64,000 nt of DNA, taken from assembly GCF_900129885.1 (NCBI RefSeq), contig NZ_FQXE01000009.1, positions 62,001-126,000 of the forward strand, written 5' to 3'. The DNA comes from Pollutimonas bauzanensis. GTDB taxonomy: Bacteria > Pseudomonadota > Gammaproteobacteria > Burkholderiales > Burkholderiaceae_B. Each line of letters opens with the position of its first letter. Position 1 is the first letter of the stretch. The notes under the pieces are model-generated. The model did not search any database, was not told where the DNA came from, and was given only the letters and a program-made list of their open reading frames with translations. Position numbers and translations under genes: made by a program. Of this stretch, positions 27,194-39,637 are shown piece by piece.

Positions 27194-27685
27194 TTATGCG
27201 GCCTGGTACTGGGTGGCGCGCTTGCGCACCAGTTCCATTACGCCCTGACAGGCGTCTTCCAGGTAATCGAGCACTTTGGCGAAGCCTTCGGGGCCGCCGT
27301 AATAGGGATCGGGCACGGTGGCTTCTTCGAACTCGTTGGCGAAGCGCATCAGCAGCATCAGCTTGTGCTGGTATACTTTGGGGCATTGCTGCTGCAGGGC
27401 GGACAGGTTTTCCCAGTCCATTGCCAGGATAAGGTCGAATTCCCGGAAGTCATCGGCGGTGATCTGCCGCGCCACGCAATGGGATAATTCATAGCCGCGC
27501 TTGCGCGCAGCCGCCTGCGCACGGGCGTCGGGCGCCTCGCCAATATGAAAGCTGTGGGTGCCAGCCGAATCCACGCCCACGACCTCAGAGAGCCCCGCCT
27601 CGTCTATCAAACGGCGGAAGACACCCTCTGCGCTTGGTGAGCGACAGATATTACCCATACAAACGAAAAGTACCTTAGTCATCAT
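27194..27685 (-). CDS. Low-molecular-weight protein-tyrosine phosphatase
   Basis: A 163-residue LMW-PTP. The P-loop VCMGNICRSPSAEG (C-x5-R-S) is at the N-terminus and the general-acid aspartate is in VPDPYYGG. It removes phosphate from tyrosine; relatives act on tyrosine kinases of capsule or exopolysaccharide systems, or have unknown targets. ATG 27685 or 27682 is preferred over the longer upstream frame because the P-loop normally starts near residue 8. No kinase or polysaccharide gene is adjacent. A strong terminator follows at 27142-27175. Confidence 0.92.
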   Translation of the reverse strand: MMTKVLFVCMGNICRSPSAEGVFRRLIDEAGLSEVVGVDSAGTHSFHIGEAPDARAQAAARKRGYELSHCVARQITADDFREFDLILAMDWENLSALQQQCPKVYQHKLMLLMRFANEFEEATVPDPYYGGPEGFAKVLDYLEDACQGVMELVRKRATQYQAA

Positions 27686-28067
27686 AGGCAAGAGTGTGAG
27701 GGAAAACCCGCTATAAGGCAAGAGTTTTTGCATGCCCGCATTTACCGCAAGACACGCATTGACAAAAATAAAAACACAATTCCAACAAGGCCTTAGCGGC
27801 TTTTTCCACCTGCCATTTTAGCAGCTATAGCCTGCCCTGAAACCGTCGCAAAGCTAATATTCATGCAGCGCAGCATGTTCCATTCCCGGGCGGGAGCGCC
27901 GATGGAATTTAATGGTAAACCCTAGGCCCGGCCCTCGCCCGCCGCCGCGCCAGCCCGATCGCAAGAAGTATGACGCGGCGATGAAAAATAGAGCAATGTT
28001 GGGATTTTCCAACAATTTCAGGCCAAGATAGCTCGACGCCGCGCCCCGCCGCCGGCGAAGGGCGGCG
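27686..28067. other. Intergenic region between uvrB and the phosphatase gene
   Basis: About 380 bases with no recognisable gene or RNA. Just after the uvrB stop a GC-rich hairpin (arms GACGCCGC and GCGGCGTC, 28035-28069) could end uvrB transcription but lacks a T-tract. A smaller hairpin (TGTTGG and CCAACA) lies near 27995-28015. The phosphatase promoter should be in the AT-rich part near 27760-27790. Confidence 0.5.
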
Positions 28068-30101
28068 TCAGGAAAACAAGGCTTTCTGTTTCAAGCGATT
28101 CAACGCGTCGCGCGCGGCGGCCGCCTGTTCGAACTCCAGATTCTTGGCATGATCCATCATCAGCTTTTCCAGGCGCCGGATCTCCTTGGCCAGGGATTTG
28201 TCGTCGTGCAACACGTCGGGGGAAATATCATCGGCGGCCGATTTTTCCACGGGTGTCACCATCACGCCGTCTATCATTTCCCGCACCGCCTTGCTGACCC
28301 CGCGCGCCGTAATCCCGTGCACCTTGTTGAATTCCAGCTGCTTGAGCCGGCGCCGCTCCGTTTCACCCATGGCGCGGCGCATCGAGTCGGTGATCCTGTC
28401 GGCGTACAGGATGGCGTGGCCATTGATATTGCGCGCCGCGCGGCCCATGGTCTGGATCAGGCTGCGCTCGGAACGCAGAAAGCCTTCCTTGTCGGCGTCC
28501 AGGATGGCTACCAGCGACACTTCCGGAATATCCAGCCCTTCGCGCAGCAGGTTGATCCCGACCAGGACGTCGAATACGCCCAGGCGCAGATCGCGTATGA
28601 TCTCGACCCGCTCGACGGTGTCGATATCGGAGTGCAGATAGCGCACCTTCAGGCCGTTTTCATTCAGGTAATCGGTCAGATCTTCCGACATGCGCTTGGT
28701 CAGCGTGGTGACCAGCACGCGTTCCTGCACCGCCACGCGCTTCTTGATTTCACCCAGCAAGTCATCCACCTGGGTAATCGCCGGCCGCACTTCGACCAGG
28801 GGATCGACCAGGCCCGTGGGCCGCACGACTTGCTCGATGACGTTATCGGAATGCTCCTGCTCGTAGGCCGCCGGCGTGGCGGACACGAATACGCACTGGC
28901 GCATGCGCTGCTCGAACTCTTCCAGCTTCAAAGGGCGGTTGTCTATCGCCGAAGGCAGGCGGAAACCGAACTGCACAAGGGTGGACTTGCGCGAGCGGTC
29001 GCCCAGATACATGCCGCTAAGCTGGCCCAGGGTGACGTGGCTTTCGTCGATGAACATCAGGGCGTCGGCCGGCAGGTAGTCGATCAGCGTGGGCGGCGGT
29101 TCGCCAGGGGCGGCGCCCGACAAGTGGCGCGAATAGTTTTCGATCCCCTTGCAGAAACCCAGCTCCTGCAGCATTTCGAGGTCGAAGCGGGTGCGCTGCT
29201 CGAGCCGCTGGGCCTCGACCAGTTTGCCGTCTGCCACCAGAAAGGCCACGCGCTCGCGCAATTCCTGCTTGATGGTTTCAATCGCCCGCAACACGGTTTC
29301 GCGCGGAGTGACGTAATGGGAACTGGGAAAGACGGTGAAACGCGGGATTTTTTGCTTGATTTTGCCGGTGAGCGGGTCGAACATTTCCAGCGATTCCACC
29401 TCGTCGTCGAACAGCGTAATGCGCAGCGCGAGCTCCGCGTGCTCGGCCGGAAAGACGTCGATGATCTCGCCGCGCGCCCGGAATGTGCCGCGCACGAACT
29501 CGACGTCGTTGCGCTCGTACTGCATGGCGACCAGGCGGCCCAGCAATTCCTGGCGCGCGATGCGATCGCCGGAGCGCAGCATCAAGACCATGGCGTGGTA
29601 ATCGCCGGGGTTGCCTATGCCGTAGATGCAGGATACCGTGCCGACGATGATAGTGTCGCGCCGCTCCAGCAGGCTTTTGGTGGCCGACAGGCGCATCTGC
29701 TCGATGTGCTCATTGATGGACGAGTCCTTCTCTATGAACAGGTCGCGCGCGGCCACATAAGCTTCGGGCTGATAGTAGTCGTAATACGACACGAAATACT
29801 CGACCGCGTTGTTCGGGAAAAAGTCGCGCATTTCGGCATAGAGCTGCGCCGCCAGCGTTTTGTTCGGAGCCAGCACGATGGCCGGCCGCCCGGTCCGGGC
29901 GATGACATTGGCCATGGTGTAGGTCTTGCCCGAGCCCGTCACGCCCAGCAATGTCTGGAACATGAGGCCATCGTCCAGGCCTTCGACCAGCGCGTCTATC
30001 GCCGCCGGCTGGTCGCCTGCCGGCGGGTAGGGCCGATAAAGCTGGAACGGGCTGTTGGGGTATTCGATGAAACCGGGCGCGGGGGCGTTCATACTAGACA
30101 T
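28068..30101 (-). CDS. uvrB: Excinuclease ABC subunit B
   Basis: A 677-residue UvrB, the damage-verifying helicase-like subunit of nucleotide excision repair that works with UvrA and UvrC. Walker A is [13 protein letters not shown] near residue 53, the beta-hairpin region [11 protein letters not shown] near 106, the helicase motif FIDESHVT near 354, and a C-terminal UVR domain ([18 protein letters not shown]) that contacts UvrC. Length is standard. It is divergent from the aminotransferase gene with 80 bases between. No convincing SOS box was found there. Confidence 0.97.
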   Translation of the reverse strand: MSSMNAPAPGFIEYPNSPFQLYRPYPPAGDQPAAIDALVEGLDDGLMFQTLLGVTGSGKTYTMANVIARTGRPAIVLAPNKTLAAQLYAEMRDFFPNNAVEYFVSYYDYYQPEAYVAARDLFIEKDSSINEHIEQMRLSATKSLLERRDTIIVGTVSCIYGIGNPGDYHAMVLMLRSGDRIARQELLGRLVAMQYERNDVEFVRGTFRARGEIIDVFPAEHAELALRITLFDDEVESLEMFDPLTGKIKQKIPRFTVFPSSHYVTPRETVLRAIETIKQELRERVAFLVADGKLVEAQRLEQRTRFDLEMLQELGFCKGIENYSRHLSGAAPGEPPPTLIDYLPADALMFIDESHVTLGQLSGMYLGDRSRKSTLVQFGFRLPSAIDNRPLKLEEFEQRMRQCVFVSATPAAYEQEHSDNVIEQVVRPTGLVDPLVEVRPAITQVDDLLGEIKKRVAVQERVLVTTLTKRMSEDLTDYLNENGLKVRYLHSDIDTVERVEIIRDLRLGVFDVLVGINLLREGLDIPEVSLVAILDADKEGFLRSERSLIQTMGRAARNINGHAILYADRITDSMRRAMGETERRRLKQLEFNKVHGITARGVSKAVREMIDGVMVTPVEKSAADDISPDVLHDDKSLAKEIRRLEKLMMDHAKNLEFEQAAAARDALNRLKQKALFS

Positions 30102-30181
30102 ATTCAGGGTAAACCCCTTATTATCACACTATTACCGCTGTTTCCCCTATCCATCCTTTACTGCCTCCCTTCTCATTCAAA

Positions 30182-31384
30182 ATGCCTTCATTATTCGAAT
30201 CCGTCGAACTCGCTCCGCGCGACCCCATCCTTGGCCTGAACGAACAATATAACGCGGATACCCGCGCGGGCAAGGTCAATCTCGGCGTTGGCGTCTACTA
30301 TGATGATGGGGGCCGCCTGCCGCTATTGCAAGCCGTGCGCAAGGCCGAAATCGCCCGCCTCGACGCCGCGGCGGCGCGCGGCTACCTGCCCATCGAAGGC
30401 ATAGCCGGCTACAACAAGGCCGCCCAGACCCTGCTGTTCGGCGCCGGCTCCCCGCTCATGGCGTCGGGCCGCGTACTGACCGCCCAGGCCCTGGGCGGCA
30501 CCGGCGCGCTCAAAATCGGCGCCGACTTCCTGAAACAATTATTGCCCAATTCCAGGGTCGTCATCAGCGACCCCAGCTGGGAAAACCACCGCGCCCTGTT
30601 CGAACGCGCCGGCTTCCCGGTCGACACCTATCCCTACTATGACGCGGCCAGCCATGGCCTGGATTTCGCCGGCATGCTGGCCGGCTTGCGGGCCCTGCCC
30701 GAGCAGACCATCGTGGTCCTGCACGCGTGCTGCCACAACCCCACCGGCATCGATCCCACCTTCGAGCAATGGCAGCAAATCGTTCAAGTCGTCAAAGACA
30801 GGAATCTGGTGCCCTTCCTGGACATCGCCTACCAAGGCTTCGGCGACGGCCTCGAGGAAGACGCCTCGGTCGTGCGCCTCTTCGCCGAGCACGACCTTAC
30901 CATGCTCATCAGCTCGTCTTTTTCCAAATCGTTCTCGCTGTACGGCGAACGCGTGGGCGCCCTGACGCTGGTATCGTCCAGCAAGGAAGAAGCCACCCGC
31001 GTGCTCAGCCAGCTCAAGCGCGTCATCCGCACCAACTACTCCAACCCGCCTACCCATGGCGGCACCGTGGTGTCCACCGTGCTCAACACCCCCGAGCTGT
31101 ACACCTTGTGGGCCACCGAACTGGCCGGCATGCGCGAGCGCATCCGCAGCATGCGCATACAGCTGGTGGAAAAACTCAAGGAACACGGCGTCAAGCAAAA
31201 CTTCGATTTCGTGCTCAAGCAGCGCGGCATGTTTTCCTATTCGGGCCTGACCGCCCCGCAGGTCGACCGCCTGCGCGATGAATACGGCATCTATGCCATC
31301 AGCAGCGGCCGCATCTGCGTCGCGGCCCTGAATACGGGCAATATCGACTACGTGGCGGCGTCCATCGCCAAAGTTCTGGCTTAA
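30182..31384 (+). CDS. Aromatic amino acid aminotransferase (AspC/TyrB family)
   Basis: A 400-residue class I PLP aminotransferase. The PLP lysine lies in SSSFSKSFSLYGERVG near residue 250, HNPTG (HACCHNPTGIDPT) near 185-195, and the substrate-carboxylate arginine in SSGRICVAALN near 380. It transfers amino groups between aspartate or aromatic amino acids and 2-oxoglutarate. AspC and TyrB are hard to separate by eye; in betaproteobacteria the uvrB neighbour is usually called tyrB. lexA starts 65 bases downstream with its own SOS box. Confidence 0.9.
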   Translation: MPSLFESVELAPRDPILGLNEQYNADTRAGKVNLGVGVYYDDGGRLPLLQAVRKAEIARLDAAAARGYLPIEGIAGYNKAAQTLLFGAGSPLMASGRVLTAQALGGTGALKIGADFLKQLLPNSRVVISDPSWENHRALFERAGFPVDTYPYYDAASHGLDFAGMLAGLRALPEQTIVVLHACCHNPTGIDPTFEQWQQIVQVVKDRNLVPFLDIAYQGFGDGLEEDASVVRLFAEHDLTMLISSSFSKSFSLYGERVGALTLVSSSKEEATRVLSQLKRVIRTNYSNPPTHGGTVVSTVLNTPELYTLWATELAGMRERIRSMRIQLVEKLKEHGVKQNFDFVLKQRGMFSYSGLTAPQVDRLRDEYGIYAISSGRICVAALNTGNIDYVAASIAKVLA

Positions 31385-31421
31385 GGCTTGATCTTTTCGC
31401 CAAAGTGTTGCAAAATCCAGA

Positions 31422-31437
31422 CTGTATAAAAACACAG
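31422..31437 (+). promoter_or_regulatory. SOS (LexA) box upstream of lexA
   Basis: CTGTATAAAAACACAG matches the LexA consensus CTGT-N8-ACAG. Its symmetry extends outward to CCAGA and TCTGG on either side. It lies 11 bases before the lexA start, so LexA represses its own gene and is released after DNA damage. Confidence 0.93.
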
Positions 31438-31448
31438 TCTGGATTGCC

Positions 31449-32108
31449 ATGGCCGCCAAGCTCACCGAGCGTCAGCAACAAATTCTCGACCTCATCCGCA
31501 GCGAAATCGCGCGTACCGGCTTTCCGCCCACGCGCGCCGAAATCGCGCGCGCGCTGGGTTTCAAATCGGCCAATGCCGCCGAAGACCACCTCAAGGCCCT
31601 GGCCAAGAAAGGCGCGATAGAACTCACCGCCGGCGCTTCGCGCGGCATACGCCTTAACGACACCCATGCCGGCAACACCCTCGCCGCGTCCCTGGAACAA
31701 GCCTCCCAGGCGCTCAGCCAGTTGCTGGTTCCCCTGGTGGGCCGTGTGGCCGCCGGCAGCCCCATACTGGCTGCGGAACACGTGGAACGGGAAATCGGCA
31801 TCGAAGCCTCCCTGTTCAGCCAGACCCCTGACTACCTGCTGCGCGTGCGCGGCCTGAGCATGCGCGACGCCGGCATCCTCGACGGCGATCTCCTCGCCGT
31901 CAAGAAAACCCCCGACGCCCGCAATGGCCAGATCGTCGTCGCCCGCCTGGGAGACGAGGTCACCGTCAAGCGCCTGTCCCGGTCCGGCAACCGCATCGAG
32001 CTCCTGCCCGAAAATCCGGACTTCGATCCCATCATCGTGACCCCCGACGATGAATTCTCCCTCGAAGGCATAGCCGTCGGCCTGATACGCACGACCGCCC
32101 TGCACTAA
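31449..32108 (+). CDS. lexA: SOS-response repressor LexA
   Basis: A 219-residue LexA. The N-terminal winged helix is [21 protein letters not shown]...[32 protein letters not shown]. The self-cleavage site is VAAGSP (alanine-glycine bond near residue 100) and the serine-lysine protease pair lies in [21 protein letters not shown] and [19 protein letters not shown]. RecA on single-stranded DNA triggers self-cleavage and induces repair genes. It ends 21 bases before a strong bidirectional terminator. Confidence 0.97.
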   Translation: MAAKLTERQQQILDLIRSEIARTGFPPTRAEIARALGFKSANAAEDHLKALAKKGAIELTAGASRGIRLNDTHAGNTLAASLEQASQALSQLLVPLVGRVAAGSPILAAEHVEREIGIEASLFSQTPDYLLRVRGLSMRDAGILDGDLLAVKKTPDARNGQIVVARLGDEVTVKRLSRSGNRIELLPENPDFDPIIVTPDDEFSLEGIAVGLIRTTALH

Positions 32109-32129
32109 GGTAGGGTCAACAAAAAACGG

Positions 32130-32157
32130 AAGGGGCGCTCCGCGGAGCGCCCCTTTT
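32130..32157. terminator. Bidirectional rho-independent terminator between lexA and lon
   Basis: A near-perfect palindrome with arms GGGGCGCTCC and GGAGCGCCCC is flanked by A-rich sequence on the left and T-rich on the right. On the plus strand it ends lexA transcription (TTTT); on the minus strand a six-T run serves lon. Confidence 0.92.
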
Positions 32158-32205
32158 GCCTTCAGATACGGGGGACGATAAACAGCCCCGCCCCCGAAAA
32201 CCGCA

Positions 32206-34677
<2,472 letters not shown>

Positions 34678-34775
34678 AGTAATTTCCTTAAAATTGACCT
34701 CTAGATACAAAAGGGAAGCCAAGGCCTCCCTTCTGTAGTACTACCTGTAGGTGTATGTAGTGACGATGGTCAAAT

Positions 34776-34782
34776 TTTCAAG
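34776..34782 (-). promoter_or_regulatory. Possible sigma-32 promoter -35 element for lon
   Basis: Read on the minus strand this is CTTGAAA, the full heat-shock -35 motif, about 100 bases upstream of lon. A clear CCCAT-type -10 was not found; ACTACATA at suitable spacing is the best, weak candidate. Confidence 0.35.
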
Positions 34783-34831
34783 TCGGCGACCCCGAATACC
34801 TACTTTCCCTAGGGCTATTCTATAAGGAACC

Positions 34832-36139
34832 CTAAGCGGCAGCATCCTTCAGCTTCTTGGGCGCATCCTGCCGGCGTTCCGAGCCAGCGTCGAGATCGTC
34901 CTGGTAAATGAGCAATGGCGCGCCCTTCCCGGTGACCGCGTTCTCATCGACCACCACTCTTTTGACGTTCTTTTGCGAAGGAAGTTCATACATCGTCCCC
35001 AGCAGCGCCTGTTCGACGATGGAGCGCAAGCCGCGAGCGCCGGTGCGGCGCTTGATGGCGCGCTTGGCGATGGCCGCGAGGGCTTCCGGCCGCACGTCGA
35101 GCTCGACCTCTTCCATTTCAAACAGTTTCTGGAACTGCTTGAGCAAGGAATTCTTGGGCTCGGTAAGAATGCGGATCAGGGTGTCTTCCTGGAGTTCCTC
35201 GAGGGTGGCCACCACTGGCAGGCGCCCCACCAGTTCCGGAATCAGCCCGAACTTGATCAGGTCTTCGGGCTCCGCCTCGGCGAACAGCTCGCCCACGCCG
35301 CGTTCGGATTTGGCGCGGACCGACGCCGAAAAGCCGATGCCGGAGCGTTCGGTGCGATCGCGTATGACCTTTTCCAGCCCGTCGAAGGCGCCGCCGACGA
35401 TGAACAGGATATTCGTGGTATCGACCTGGACGAAGTCCTGGTTGGGGTGCTTGCGCCCGCCCTGAGGCGGCACCGACGCGACCGTGCCTTCGATAAGCTT
35501 GAGCAGCGCCTGCTGCACGCCTTCGCCGGATACATCCCGGGTGATGGACGGATTGTCGGCCTTGCGGGAGATTTTGTCGATTTCATCGATGTAGATGATG
35601 GCGCGCTGCGCCTTCTCGACATCGTAGTTGCAATTCTGCAATAGCTTCTGGACGATGTTTTCCACATCCTCGCCCACATAGCCGGCTTCGGTCAGCGTGG
35701 TGGCATCGGCCATCACGAAAGGCACGTCCAGCATGCGCGCCAGGGTTTGCGCGAGCAAGGTCTTGCCCGAACCGGTGGGCCCGATCAGCAGGATATTGCT
35801 TTTGGACAGTTCTACGTCGTCGCCCTTGACATCGCCATAGCGTATGCGCTTGTAGTGGTTGTAGACCGCCACGGCGAGCGTGCGCTTGGGAGTGTCCTGC
35901 CCAATGACATAGCCATCAAGAAAGCTCTTGATCTCGTGCGGCGTGGGCAATTCGTTGCGGATCGCATCGCGGGCCGCTTCCTGCGTTTCTTCAAGAATAA
36001 TATCGTTGCAAAGATCGATACATTCATCGCAAATAAAAACCGAGGGTCCGGCAATAAGCTTGCGAACCTCATGCTGGCTTTTATTGCAAAACGAACAATG
36101 CAATACTTTATCGTCCGCCGATCCTTTTTTTTCGGGCAT
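34832..36139 (-). CDS. clpX: ATP-dependent Clp protease ATP-binding subunit ClpX
   Basis: A 435-residue AAA+ unfoldase that feeds substrates to ClpP. The N-terminal zinc-binding domain has CSFC and CDEC cysteine pairs. Walker A is [12 protein letters not shown] near residue 121, Walker [11 protein letters not shown], and the ClpP-docking loop IGF lies in [11 protein letters not shown]. It follows clpP by about 90 bases on the same strand. Confidence 0.97.
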   Translation of the reverse strand: MPEKKGSADDKVLHCSFCNKSQHEVRKLIAGPSVFICDECIDLCNDIILEETQEAARDAIRNELPTPHEIKSFLDGYVIGQDTPKRTLAVAVYNHYKRIRYGDVKGDDVELSKSNILLIGPTGSGKTLLAQTLARMLDVPFVMADATTLTEAGYVGEDVENIVQKLLQNCNYDVEKAQRAIIYIDEIDKISRKADNPSITRDVSGEGVQQALLKLIEGTVASVPPQGGRKHPNQDFVQVDTTNILFIVGGAFDGLEKVIRDRTERSGIGFSASVRAKSERGVGELFAEAEPEDLIKFGLIPELVGRLPVVATLEELQEDTLIRILTEPKNSLLKQFQKLFEMEEVELDVRPEALAAIAKRAIKRRTGARGLRSIVEQALLGTMYELPSQKNVKRVVVDENAVTGKGAPLLIYQDDLDAGSERRQDAPKKLKDAAA

Positions 36140-36228
36140 AAAACTCTTCGTTCAGTTCAGTGGACAGGGTTGCGCCCTGTCGGGTATAACCGGCGAACGC
36201 GCGAGGCGTCCACCGACCGGCTGGCCCA

Positions 36229-36885
36229 TTACACCTCGTCGGTGCGCGAGACCAGTACTTTATCTACCAAACCATACGATACCGCATCTTCGGCCGACAT
36301 GAAATTGTCACGCTCAGTGTCTTCGGCAATGCGCTCGACGGGTTGGCCTGTGCTATGCGCCAGGATGGTGTTGAGACGTTCACGCAGACTGAGGATTTCA
36401 CGGGCCTGGATCTGGATATCGGAAGCCTGGCCCTGCGCCCCGCCCGAAGGCTGGTGGATCATGATGCGCGAATTGGGCAAGGTGTAGCGCTTGCCCTTGG
36501 TGCCGGCAGCCAGCAGGAAGGCGCCCATGCTGGCGGCGATGCCCGTGCACAATGTGGACACATCGGGCTTGACGAACTGCATGGTGTCGTAAATGGCCAG
36601 GCCGGCATATACCGAGCCGCCCGGCGAATTGATATACAAGGAAATATCCTTGTCGGGGTTTTCGGATTCCAGGAACAGCAGTTGCGCCACGACCAGGTTG
36701 GCGGACTGGTCGTTGACCGGCCCGACAAAGAAAATGACGCGCTCGCGCAATAAGCGCGAGTAGATGTCGTAGGACCGCTCGCCGCGGCCGGATTGTTCTA
36801 TCACGATGGGCACATAGCCCAACCCCGAAGGGGTAACCGAGTCACCACCATACATTGAGGCGTAAAAATCGGTAAAACGTGACAT
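36229..36885 (-). CDS. clpP: ATP-dependent Clp protease proteolytic subunit ClpP
   Basis: A 218-residue serine protease that forms double seven-membered rings. The catalytic serine is in [13 protein letters not shown], the histidine in [10 protein letters not shown], and the aspartate in the C-terminal [11 protein letters not shown] region. The first residues are a probable propeptide. The start codon follows the tig stop without a gap, so tig and clpP are translated from one message. Confidence 0.97.
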   Translation of the reverse strand: MSRFTDFYASMYGGDSVTPSGLGYVPIVIEQSGRGERSYDIYSRLLRERVIFFVGPVNDQSANLVVAQLLFLESENPDKDISLYINSPGGSVYAGLAIYDTMQFVKPDVSTLCTGIAASMGAFLLAAGTKGKRYTLPNSRIMIHQPSGGAQGQASDIQIQAREILSLRERLNTILAHSTGQPVERIAEDTERDNFMSAEDAVSYGLVDKVLVSRTDEV

Positions 36886-38196
36886 TTAGTTGGTCCCCAT
36901 GAGTTCGTCGAACGCGACTTCCTCGTCGGCGACCTGGGCTTTGGACAATACATGTTCCACAACATTGTCTTCAAGCACGATAGCTTCGATTTCGGCGCGG
37001 CGTTGGCGGTCGGAAAGATAATAGGCTACGACCTGCGCGGGCTGCTCGTAGTTCTGGGCGAATTCTTCGATGCGGGCGCGAACCTGCTCCGGTTTGGCTT
37101 GCAGGTCGGCGTTTTGAACCAGTTCGGACACCAGCAGGCCCAGGCGCACGCGGCGCTCGGATTCGGCGGTGAAGGCTTCGGCCGGGATGGGCATGGAATC
37201 TGCGTTCGGAACGCCGCGCTGCTTGAGTTCCTCGCGGGCCGCGGCCACACGGCCCTGGGCATCGTTCTGGACCAGGGATTTGGGGACGTCGAAGGAGCAC
37301 GCCGCGATGAGAGCGTCCATGACGCTGCCCTTGGTGCGCGCCTGGGCGCGCGACTTGACTTCGCGCTCGATATTGGCGCGCACGTCGGCCAGCAGCTTTT
37401 CGACGTCGCCTTCCGGCTGGCCCAGCGATTTCGCGAATTCGGCGTTCATTTCAGGCAGGACGGCCTCGGCGACTTCCGTCACCGTGACCTTGAATTCGGC
37501 GGTTTTGCCGGCCACTTCCTTGCTGCCGTAGTCTTCCGGGAAAACCAGCGGGAAAGTCTTGGACTCGCCCGCCTTCATGCCGCGCACGGCGGTTTCGAAC
37601 TCGGGCAGCATGCGGCCCTGGCCCAGAACAAAGGGGAATTTCTCGGCTGTGCCGCCGTCGAAGGCGACGCCGTCTATGGTGCCGGCGAAATCCAGCGTAA
37701 CGCGGTCATCGTCCTGGGCCTCGCGGCCTTCTCGCGCTTCGTAGCTGGCGCGCTGCTTGCGCAGGATGTCGATGGTGCGCTGCACCTCGGCATCGCCGAC
37801 ATCGACGTGGGCGCGCTTGACCTGCAGGGCGCCAAGGTCGGGAACGGCGACTTCGGGGTAGACCTCGAAAGTGGCCGAAAAAGCCATAGCGCCTTCTTCC
37901 ACGCCCTCGGTCTTGGGTTCCAGATTGGGCGTGCCCGCCACGCGCAGCTTGCTTTCGCCTATGACTTTATCCAGCGAACGACCCACTTCGGTATTAATTA
38001 CGTCGTAGCGAATACCAGGCCCGTGACTGCGCTCGATCAGGGACAGTGGAGCTTTCCCCGGGCGGAAACCTTGGACTTTGGCAGTGCGTGCGACGCGCTT
38101 GAGTTGCGCCTGGACTTCTTTTTCGACGTCGGCGATCGACACGACCAGATCAACACGGCGCTCCAGGCCGGACAATATTTCAACCACGGGCTGCAT
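36886..38196 (-). CDS. tig: Trigger factor, ribosome-associated chaperone
   Basis: A 436-residue trigger factor. The N-terminal ribosome-binding domain has the signature GFRPGKAP. A middle FKBP-type prolyl isomerase domain follows (DDRVTLDFAGTIDGVAFDGG), then a long helical C-terminal chaperone domain. It binds nascent chains at the ribosome exit. It is the first gene of tig-clpP-clpX-lon, an order common in bacteria. Confidence 0.97.
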   Translation of the reverse strand: MQPVVEILSGLERRVDLVVSIADVEKEVQAQLKRVARTAKVQGFRPGKAPLSLIERSHGPGIRYDVINTEVGRSLDKVIGESKLRVAGTPNLEPKTEGVEEGAMAFSATFEVYPEVAVPDLGALQVKRAHVDVGDAEVQRTIDILRKQRASYEAREGREAQDDDRVTLDFAGTIDGVAFDGGTAEKFPFVLGQGRMLPEFETAVRGMKAGESKTFPLVFPEDYGSKEVAGKTAEFKVTVTEVAEAVLPEMNAEFAKSLGQPEGDVEKLLADVRANIEREVKSRAQARTKGSVMDALIAACSFDVPKSLVQNDAQGRVAAAREELKQRGVPNADSMPIPAEAFTAESERRVRLGLLVSELVQNADLQAKPEQVRARIEEFAQNYEQPAQVVAYYLSDRQRRAEIEAIVLEDNVVEHVLSKAQVADEEVAFDELMGTN

Positions 38197-38440
38197 TAGG
38201 GACCTATTTAAATGAGTAATTGAACAAATGAACAGAACATTTTACCGGAAACTCACGATATCGATGTAACGGCTCCTATCTGGAACTATAGCCTGATTTG
38301 GCCCGCGGCCGCATTTGGCCCCCGCCGGGCCGCCGATATGCGGACTGCAGCCGATGGCGTGTTAGCATGTTCCATTAGTTGAAACCACAACCATTCTACG
38401 GCTATCAGCCCCGGGGCCCTTCGAGAGGCGCCCCCCATCA

Positions 38441-39319
38441 ATGAAAAACAGTATACAAAACCAGCTGACATCGGGCCTGCTGCGCGCATTGTCCATGCTT
38501 CCCTATGGGCTCGTCGCCCGGCTCGGCGAAGCTCTGGGCTCCCTGCTCTACCGGGTGCCAGGCAAACGCAAACACATACTGCAGACCAATCTGCGCCTGT
38601 GCTTTCCCGAAAAAACCGAAGCCGAGCGGGAGCTGTTGGCGCGGTCGACCTTTCGCCATGTGATACGCAGCTACCTGGAGCGGGGCACGCAATGGTACGG
38701 CAGCACCCAGGCCATTTCCGACCTCGTCGAGATGGACAGCGCCATCGAGCTGAAAGACAGCTACGACCAACCCACCATTTTCCTGGGCTTCCATTTTGCG
38801 GCCATAGAAGCCGGATGTATTTATTATTCCACGCTGCATCCGGTCGCGTCGATATACACGCCGATGTCGGACCAGGCCACGGACGACATCTCGCGCGAAC
38901 AACGCGGCCGCTTCGGCACCGAAATGATACCGCGCGATGGCTCCGCGCGCGAGATACTGAAAGTGCTCAAATCCGGCAAGCCCATCATGCTGGCCGCGGA
39001 CATGGACTTCGGCCTGCGCGACTCGGTCTTCGTGCCGTTTTTCGGCGTGCAGGCCTGCACCCTTACGACCGTGTCGCGGCTGGCCAGGCTGGCCCGCGCC
39101 CGGGTCGTGCCCTTCGTGACCGGGGTAGCGCCCAACTATCTCGGCTACACGCTGTCGATATTCAAGCCCATGGAGAATTTTCCCTGCCGGGATCCCGCAG
39201 CGGATGCGCTGCGCATCAACCAGTTCCTGGAAGAACAAATCCGCCTGATTCCCGAGCAGTATTATTGGGTGCATCGGCGCTTCAAGCGCCGCCCCGCCGG
39301 CGAAGCGCCGGTCTATTGA
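38441..39319 (+). CDS. Lipid A biosynthesis acyltransferase (LpxL/HtrB family)
   Basis: A 292-residue inner-membrane acyltransferase that adds a secondary acyl chain to lipid A. A hydrophobic N-terminal anchor (LLRALSMLPYGLVARLGEALGSLLY) is followed by the HX4E active-site motif in FLGFHFAAIEAG near residue 116 and the conserved ADMDFGLRDSVFVPFFG stretch. The last residues (EQYYWVHRRFKRRP) are typical of the family. Whether it acts as LpxL or LpxM cannot be told. It is divergent from tig and lies just before the tRNA-Leu gene. Confidence 0.88.
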   Translation: MKNSIQNQLTSGLLRALSMLPYGLVARLGEALGSLLYRVPGKRKHILQTNLRLCFPEKTEAERELLARSTFRHVIRSYLERGTQWYGSTQAISDLVEMDSAIELKDSYDQPTIFLGFHFAAIEAGCIYYSTLHPVASIYTPMSDQATDDISREQRGRFGTEMIPRDGSAREILKVLKSGKPIMLAADMDFGLRDSVFVPFFGVQACTLTTVSRLARLARARVVPFVTGVAPNYLGYTLSIFKPMENFPCRDPAADALRINQFLEEQIRLIPEQYYWVHRRFKRRPAGEAPVY

Positions 39320-39381
39320 AGCGGGCCGCCTTACTTGCGCCACGGGGTAACTGCGGCTACACTAGCGGGCTTTCCTTGCAT

Positions 39382-39466
39382 GCGAACGTGGCGGAATTGG
39401 TAGACGCACCAGATTTAGGTTCTGGCGCCGAGAGGTGTGAGAGTTCGAGTCTCTCCGTTCGCACCA
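39382..39466 (+). tRNA. tRNA-Leu (anticodon UAG)
   Basis: An 85-base class II tRNA. The acceptor arms GCGAACG and CGTTCGC pair, the D-loop has GGTAGACGC, the anticodon stem CCAGA/TCTGG encloses TTTAGGT with anticodon TAG, a long variable arm follows, and the T-arm is GAGTTCGAGTCTC. The CCA end is encoded. The integrase gene starts 172 bases downstream, so the tRNA 3' half is the probable attachment site of the element. Confidence 0.97.
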
Positions 39467-39637
39467 TCATTTTTTGATGTCAGCCACTGTAAGGCTTTGA
39501 TTATTAAGCCTTATAGCGGCCCCAAACCGGCATTTTTCTGGGGAACTCAACCCCAGAAAACCCCCGTTAATCCCCAGTGGCGCCGCTAGTCATTTCCCCA
39601 TGCTTCCCCCATACTTCTTCCCCATAGGGAGAGGTAA
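39467..39637. promoter_or_regulatory. Probable att/integrase control region with inverted and direct repeats
   Basis: Between tRNA-Leu and int lie two perfect inverted repeats: TAAGGCTT/AAGCCTTA at 39490-39513 and TTTTCTGGGG/CCCCAGAAAA at 39534-39560. Three CCCCAT direct repeats follow at 39596, 39607 and 39620, just upstream of the integrase start. Such repeats next to an integrase are often arm-type binding sites or an operator; no terminator T-tract follows the second hairpin. Confidence 0.5.

Noticed and set aside
30102-30181. An SOS box for uvrB
   Set aside because: No CTGT-N8-ACAG match was found between uvrB and the aminotransferase gene, only isolated halves.
28149-30239. A 696-codon open frame opposite uvrB
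   Set aside because: Same reason: it lies entirely antisense to a complete uvrB and shows no domain.
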